From Candidatus Omnitrophota bacterium (lineage in GTDB: Bacteria > Omnitrophota > Gorgyraeia > Gygaellales > Profunditerraquicolaceae), in assembly GCA_018812825.1 (NCBI GenBank), contig JAHJCJ010000117.1, positions 1 to 38,846 of the forward strand: a DNA stretch of 38,846 nt, read 5' to 3'. Positions 36,501-38,846 of this stretch are shown here, piece after piece. A model generated the notes under the pieces. It saw only the letters and a program-made list of their open reading frames with translations, had not been told where the DNA came from and made no database searches. Each line of letters starts with the position of its first letter. Within the stretch, counting starts at the first letter, position 1. The position numbers and the translations under genes are program-made.

Positions 36501-38845
36501 TCTTAAGTATCAAATTTACTTCTTCCAGTTCGCCGGTGGAAAACGCTGGGTATACTTTGGAACTCTTTGAAAAGTTAGGCAACAAGCATAAGCTATTACC
36601 GTTAGTAGCCACAGTGATTGGCTCGTTGGGCAACATTCCATTCGAGGCGGGTATAGAGTATACGCAGTTAGATCGGGCCGGTAATCAGTTTGGACTGTTG
36701 CCGGTAAGACTTAATCCCCAAGGACAGGTTTTTTTAGGTATTTTTTCAACCAATGTTTTTATTTCAGAAGAGGCTGTTATTCTGTTTTTTAAAGCCGGTA
36801 CCGGCAACTATAATGGTAGGTTTAATAAAATTGGGCCTCTTCCAGTAGGGATTATTTTCTACGACCGGGCGCAGGATCGAAAAGGTTTCTTTGAGTTTTC
36901 ATATCTTTGGGATTCCGGTTTAGACCCGGAATGGATTTTTGATAAGGCAAAAGAAATATCGTATCAAAATAGGCTTCCGGTAAGCGGCGATTGGTTGTCT
37001 TTTAAGATCGCCAGCGAAGATGCCTGCGTCATGCCGGCATATGCTGAATTCTTGAAGAACGGGTATTTCTTGCATCTTCTGACCATTCAGCCGCTCGAAC
37101 AGAAACGAAACTTCTCTGCCTTCCGGGATTTTTCCGAAGGTATTCCCTGTAAGGAAATTTTCTCCATTAATGATCCGGCTAGCGAAGATATGCAAAACGT
37201 TGTGTTTGAAAACCGGATAATCTTTGCAGGTAAAAACGTGCATGTTACAGGCCAGGGCGTTGGGATTGATGTAGTTATGGCTCTTAAACATGGAGCGCAG
37301 GAGGTCAGTTTCTTTGACACTAATCCGGCCCACCAGTTATTAACGCAATGGAACATTCATTTTACCCGGCAGACAGGACAGATTTCTCCTATAAACAAAT
37401 TCTTCCCTGCAGGCGGAATTGTCGATGCCGATGTTTATATTTTTAATACCCCGGCTGTTGATACAAAAGAAACGATTATACAGAGTGTTCGAGAGCAGAA
37501 GGGGTACTATGAAGCAGTTGCTAGCCGATCCTATTTTATGTACGCTGAAGAATTCCGGGATATTTTTAGCCTACTGAAGATTAAATTGCACAAGAACAGA
37601 AACGCAGTGGCTATTTGGCGCTTGCTTATTTCGAATACCGCCGGATTTCTACCTTTGGGCAATAGCTATTTGGAGCGTGTCCAGGCTTTCTTGAGGCAAC
37701 AAGGCTTAGCCGGGGAGCCAATGTTACCGAGCGAGTCGAAGGTTAAAGAAGCGGGTAACATTCATCCGAACCTGTTTTTAATTAGGTCACTGGTAGACAG
37801 CTCCAGTTCACCGTTGCATAATTCGCTACAAGGAATTATTTTTCCTTCTCTGTCCCGTTGGAAAGTTTTACAAGGCCTTGATCTACCTTCCGTGGCTGGT
37901 GGGGATCAAACGCTGCTTTCCAGCGGGGCAGGGTTAAAAAGTTCCAGCCCTGTTTTAGTTAACCGGCTTACGACAATAGAAGTAGAAGTATTAAGGATGT
38001 TTGTTAAAGCTAAAACTAGGCAGGAGGTTTGCGATCAGATGAAAGCAGGAACAAAAACGCGCAGGGAAAAGATCCTGGCCGAAATAGTTTATTCTATACG
38101 TAAAAAGTTTATTGCTGTCCTCGCGGAGCAAGGTGAACCCGCCGATCTTAAATTAGGCGAGATCGCCCCCCTTTTAAAAGAAGCGCGCAGACGATATGAC
38201 TTAGGCGATGAAAAAGAAGTTGACCAGGCTATTGAACGCTGGGAGCTGAATCTTACCCGTAGAGAAATGCGGGACCTTACATTGGCTGTTCAGAAGATCG
38301 TTGAAGGAAAATTGGCTTTAGGCAGCCAGATAACCGATACTTTAGTCCTGGTGCGTAAAAAAATGCCTGATGCTGGGGATGGCATCTCTGGTATTTTAAA
38401 AAAGGTAAAAGAAGTAGGCTATGATCTAGACGATCTGCAAAAATTATCAATAGCGATTAAAATATCCAGCCAGAGAGAATCTAATCCCTTGTATCCTACT
38501 CAACGCAGGGTATTAGAGGCAGCGCTTAGGCTGGGGTTAGAAAACTTGAAGGTTCCGTCTTATGAAGAAATAAGGCAATATTTAAACTTGGATTCAATTG
38601 AAACCGTTAGAAATATAATTAGTGATAAGGCCAGAGTGTATTTGAATATTAAGCCTTCGGTGCTTAAGCATGAAACTACAGTGCGGTGCGTGATAAGGGC
38701 TGCAAAAAACGGTTACATCGAATCCAGCAGGCAGGAATTGGCGGCATTTAAATCTATGTTTGCAATAAAGATACTACCGCGTTATCTTAGGGTGTCATTA
38801 ATTCTGCTGGCCCTGGGTTTAAATAAAGAGCAGTTCTATAAATTA
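2..38845 (+). CDS. Internal part of one giant multidomain ORF (>=12,948 codons, open at both ends); candidate polyprotein
   Basis: Frame with codons at 2 mod 3 reads through without a stop. In-frame ATG occurs at 20, yet the ORF track (>=60 aa, ATG to stop) lists no + ORF in this frame; all four listed + ORFs start at 0 mod 3. Recognisable domains run in this same frame from position 2 to the end. Confidence 0.95.
575..700 (+). CDS. Module fragment: mannose-6-phosphate isomerase N-terminal stub
   Basis: TFGAFIRILSTNIRTGKYVYIWGRPAKESKIVKKL closely matches the start of the full MPI modules at 1610 and 9455. Confidence 0.7.
842..1560 (+). CDS. Module: SAM-dependent class I methyltransferase
   Basis: YRILDAGCGLGHNIWLM...IYGLDINLPTLLAGR...EEYFDYIIANQCLENV...EMARILKPDGRLYFSTFG: motif I and later Rossmann methyltransferase motifs. 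Confidence 0.82.
1610..2728 (+). CDS. Module: class I mannose-6-phosphate isomerase (copy 1)
   Basis: IRTGKHTYTWGRPARES...GELWLASDD...MKLIDAGQSLSVQVHPAMGHPTRPAKPEMWM...ALIHAIRAGTTIWEWS...DRTDGKSPRPGKEDLE...DCAIIPAYLGKHTL: type I PMI cupin signature. Confidence 0.85.
2741..3592 (+). CDS. Module: putative cupin-like domain
   Basis: VAYVQFWAAGKGVNCGMHNHSETNTNTTFCEIHLGLLNGTGLGGM: G-x-H-x-H...E-x-H arrangement typical of cupin metal sites. Confidence 0.45.
3608..5548 (+). CDS. Module: phosphohexomutase (phosphomannomutase/phosphoglucomutase family), copy 1
   Basis: KFGTSGLRD; ITGSHIPKGQNGIKY (catalytic Ser loop near 4118-4129); SMDGDGDRPFV (metal loop near 4637); GWEVNGG; LRPSGNAPEFRNY. Confidence 0.88.
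5561..6658 (+). CDS. Module of unknown function A
   Basis: Open in the giant frame between two SSP motifs. Contains KVSTLPVSVTSEEFTPGFFWRGSETIAKLG...MDHGFIAVPAGLIELTGKGEG; no family recognised confidently. Confidence 0.5.
6674..7539 (+). CDS. Module of unknown function B
   Basis: MNLQESIQVLQEAVRCGKAVTVPVFTVQAFFGG...EGMFISMDMAADDLRATDGRYYLGKDAERFGD, open in the giant frame, preceding the second phosphohexomutase. Confidence 0.45.
7540..9439 (+). CDS. Module: phosphohexomutase, copy 2
   Basis: GMGTSGFRGLFSQ; MITGSHTAGEMNGLKLYDENGE (7868-7930); SSDGDADRPLVVDEKG (metal loop near 8468); EVNGGGFIGAN; VRPSGNAAETRNY. Confidence 0.88.
9455..10558 (+). CDS. Module: class I mannose-6-phosphate isomerase (copy 2)
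   Basis: Collinear and highly similar, also at DNA level, to 1610-2728: IRTGKHGFTWGRLAKDS...MKLIDAGQSLSVQVHPAMGHSTRPAKPEMWM...IRAGTTIWEWSHAPTGEE. Confidence 0.86.
10574..12346 (+). CDS. Module: CofD/YvcK-like domain, copy 1
   Basis: YIGGGGFTACSAPKEIL...NITPATDDGGHSRVV...IPAMGDDGAILSWR...GASVQNLLILADLI...RVFIVTVNSEAESYGLSLTDSMK resembles the GGG / DDGG / GDxR / G-N / E-T-x-G-x-S blocks of the CofD/UPF0052 superfamily. Confidence 0.55.
12359..14260 (+). CDS. Module: CofD/YvcK-like domain, copy 2 (diverged tandem paralogue)
   Basis: HLSFGGGGWHNCSLTRAFVEL...HLTPTTDNGGHARIIADEV...PPFGDPAGITSWL...KASFQNLICLGAML...RIYIVPPTQDRVTAGLSLRETLD, collinear with the 10574-12346 module. Confidence 0.55.
14273..16939 (+). 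CDS. Module: phosphoenolpyruvate synthase/pyruvate phosphate dikinase-like ATP-grasp and phosphohistidine swivelling domain, with a C-terminal helical extension
   Basis: LVGGKAASLTYL; DRSTATSEDSGAAAFPGQFLT; AYSVDPVTGRPGIRINLTYGYGEAI; RFVQARPETT; ITDIGNVGGHAANTSREKGIPSIVGTGN (candidate phospho-His codon 15623-15625). Confidence 0.8.
16952..18025 (+). CDS. Module: radical SAM enzyme with SPASM-like C-terminus
   Basis: IQLGPVCNHNCIYCFSKG (CX3CX2C, 17066-17089), TLSGGFEFF, LTNGSLL, RFSVDA; C-terminal GPYGHVYPCATF...HCTFCPYKD. Confidence 0.9.
18053..20941 (+). CDS. Large module(s) of unknown function C (about 960 aa)
   Basis: Continuous frame between SSPV and SSSPV motifs: ESYEATYYGPLEFNQVVSRYYNEPIAVGSR...LEGVGVGGQRNLAGMLARLIKLFPNREILFYSTYG... 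No family recognised. Confidence 0.5.
20957..21436 (+). CDS. Module: low-molecular-weight protein tyrosine phosphatase-like
   Basis: LWILVVCNRNLERSPIVAKMI (CX5RS P-loop, Cys codon 20981-20983), VKSAGLEAPS, ALITEADIIFVMTHTQKEAL. Confidence 0.78.
21602..25036 (+). CDS. Module: glycogen/starch synthase-like GT-B (GT5-like) with N-terminal helical and C-terminal beta-sandwich-like extensions
   Basis: IYLFAPEISLLKGGLGRVMQYLGRALKKMGFHIVFIEPRY matches the GT5 N-terminal (K-x-GGLGDV...PRY) region; later YGITNGD and SGRWVEEKWPMQRAATYDGL. Confidence 0.6.
25049..26098 (+). CDS. Module: possible LIC_10091-type methyltransferase-fold family
   Basis: GIILDYDRNATEVYLPLLGLLSQKANTPDEFISLLLS and SGDWSGATLVNIARFLRHSGYLVSTIFISNVFNYF recall this family; recognition is tentative. 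Confidence 0.38.
26111..27307 (+). CDS. Module: HTH-rich DNA-binding-like region
   Basis: Helix-turn-helix-like segments: AKAIGVSISSISRHFTGRKS (about 26339-26398), LSSKLNTHRKNIERRLG, RSYQEIAKKFGFTEAVIYRLFNGRS (about 26957-27031), NKHNRLAAVAELEKRLG. Confidence 0.5.
27348..27354 (+). promoter_or_regulatory. Strong Shine-Dalgarno-like sequence AGGAGGT inside the giant ORF, 6 nt upstream of an out-of-frame ATG
   Basis: cccaggaggtggcaaaATG at 27345-27363; the ATG at 27361 is in frame 1 while the giant ORF is in frame 2. Confidence 0.6.
27361..27591 (+). pseudogene. Candidate fossil of a small gene read in +1 frame, overprinted by the giant ORF
   Basis: Frame 1: MYALSDIEITRVASFKDGVFVCAKYSD*TYEYDFFINTDGSVIGKTSSGSWLELSQSVAGLIRQKVNSQIILSSPQ*; single in-frame TAG at 27442-27444, terminal TAG at 27589-27591, SD upstream, bracketed by SSPL (27308) and SSPV (27653). 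Confidence 0.6.
27665..29335 (+). CDS. Module: ribose-phosphate pyrophosphokinase (PRPP synthetase)-like, diverged
   Basis: DIHPFPDRELFVRI; NDSVDLVEMVLLMDALKRYGAERINLTL; ENSADIAELWIMLIALRHAEVNRIVLCNTYEAYGRAD; IIILGPDKGS; CWVFVIDDETSWGSTLFNA (28961-29020) in place of the canonical DDxxxTGGT PRPP loop. Confidence 0.62.
29348..29707 (+). CDS. Module fragment: N-terminus of a heptosyltransferase-like (GT9) domain, cut off by the next junction motif
   Basis: RLRKAILHYSPVKTTPKNILFICFQGIGDAIMQTPSL resembles the GT9 start (ILxxxxxxxGDxxxxTPxL) and then runs straight into TTSSSPV at 29702-29722. Confidence 0.55.
29723..32248 (+). CDS. Module: PTS enzyme I-like (PEP-protein phosphotransferase) with divergent N-terminal region
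   Basis: SAISHLSEELNNNGIPGIFGVP (candidate active His 30875-30877); KPVIVRTVDRQPDKKIALYADLP; IGVMFPMVSSAEDVE; LGVNIGTNDLAKSVLDIDRDD; IPVCICGSFASEP (Cys 31901-31903). Confidence 0.82.
32264..33307 (+). CDS. Module of unknown function D (helical-looking)
   Basis: KPRRLRRPNKDQLDRFFESIEVCLASYSAAELK...; open in the giant frame between SSSPV and SSSPA; no family recognised. Confidence 0.45.
33323..34918 (+). CDS. Module: HD domain plus tandem ACT-like domains, GlnD-type C-terminal architecture lacking the nucleotidyltransferase
   Basis: TLDMHLIFAVRAL; FATLIHDIGIAD (HD at 33704-33709); WLVVNHHSLAW; ISYADKRAIN; ELIVVAREDRKGFLAMTAGVITANNLDIAGCRVNTSAEGIILDIFYI; VEIGINTLDRQGLLFICAYAFLVNGANIRKAYIYTDG. 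Confidence 0.82.
34931..36025 (+). CDS. Module of unknown function E
   Basis: GLKVCWFGRKAVIDLEGPGKNLDVLVVKFAHQLPDG...YHSTLLPLTHRVTSWQWDPEAMVGGF; unassigned. Confidence 0.45.
36038..36520 (+). CDS. Module of unknown function F
   Basis: VDGTVVRYLRGLVNYNGVLILRASNSMRVGLLVSYNQGERWEWIFPRGHDIADV; unassigned, bracketed by SSPV motifs. Confidence 0.42.
36539..37798 (+). CDS. Module: possible SAM-methyltransferase-like Rossmann domain in its C-terminal half
   Basis: IIFAGKNVHVTGQGVGIDVVMALKHGAQEVSFFDTNPAHQL resembles a motif I glycine loop followed by an acidic end of beta2. Confidence 0.42.
37955..38845 (+). CDS. Module: HTH-rich region, continuing beyond the window
   Basis: LTTIEVEVLRMFVKAKTRQEVCDQM resembles the LuxR/sigma region 4-like start (LTxxExEVLxL...); further HTH-like SYEEIRQYLNLDSIETVRNIISDKA. 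Confidence 0.42.
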
Positions 38846-38846
38846 T

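Larger units (their letters stand above)
560..37954 (+). repeat. Dispersed protein-level junction motif SS(S)P[V/L/I/M/A], about 29 copies plus two degenerate SSSV copies, at module boundaries
   Basis: Copies at 560-574, 1598-1609, 2729-2740, 3593-3607, 5549-5560, 6659-6673, 9440-9454, 10559-10573, 12347-12358, 14261-14272, 16940-16951, 18026-18034, 18041-18052, 20942-20956, 21437-21451, 21548-21562, 21590-21601, 25037-25048, 27308-27319, 27653-27664, 29336-29347, 29708-29722, 32249-32263, 33308-33322, 34919-34930, 36026-36037, 36521-36538, 37799-37816, 37940-37954; degenerate SSSV at 1562-1573 and 26099-26110. Confidence 0.93.

Noticed and set aside
1204-37356. The 44 minus-strand ORFs in the supplied track
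   Set aside because: All overlap the continuous + frame, lack recognisable domains, and fall in only two of three phases (starts 1 or 2 mod 3, never 0), as expected for antisense shadows of a single coding frame.
2-38845. NRPS/PKS megasynthase or adhesin/RTX-type giant protein
   Set aside because: No A/C/T, KS/AT/ACP, cadherin, Ig-like or RTX repeat signatures were recognised; modules are unrelated soluble enzymes.
1-38846. CRISPR arrays, tRNA/rRNA genes, IS elements, terminators
   Set aside because: No direct-repeat arrays, tRNA cloverleaf-like sequences, transposase motifs or intergenic hairpins stood out; essentially all DNA is coding in one frame.
1-38846. Artificial concatenation of CDSs or an assembly chimera
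   Set aside because: Not fully excludable from sequence alone, but unlikely: domains are joined by varied-codon linkers in one frame, include partial and duplicated modules, and retain a native SD/5'UTR-like segment out of frame. Raw long reads across the junctions would settle it.

Overview
The whole 38,846-bp window appears to lie inside one uninterrupted + strand reading frame (codons starting at position ≡ 2 mod 3, 2..38845, 12,948 sense codons). It has no start or stop in the window and no visible intergenic DNA, promoter, terminator or RNA gene. The supplied ORF track misses it because the frame enters and leaves the window open; that track contains only antisense and +3-frame shadow ORFs. 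Translated by eye, the frame is a chain of complete, partial and duplicated cytosolic enzyme and regulatory domains: glycogen-synthase-like GT, SAM methyltransferase, 2 full mannose-6-P isomerases plus a fragment, 2 phosphohexomutases, 2 CofD/YvcK-like domains, PEP-synthase-like, radical SAM/SPASM, LMW tyrosine phosphatase, GT5-like, HTH-rich blocks, PRPP-synthetase-like, heptosyltransferase stub, PTS enzyme I-like, GlnD-type HD-ACT-ACT, and further unassigned modules. Nearly every module boundary carries a short motif, S-S-(S)-P-[V/L/I], about 29 times plus two degenerate copies, written with varied codons. The most interesting hypothesis is a giant bacterial polyprotein built by gene capture, with SSSPV-type seams acting as processing sites or assembly scars. 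One captured segment (27361..27591) still has an SD + ATG gene in a different frame, which looks like a fossil of gene capture. The host may be an Omnitrophota-like bacterium, since giant ORFs have been reported there, but this is inference only. Domain names come from by-eye motif recognition, not from searches.
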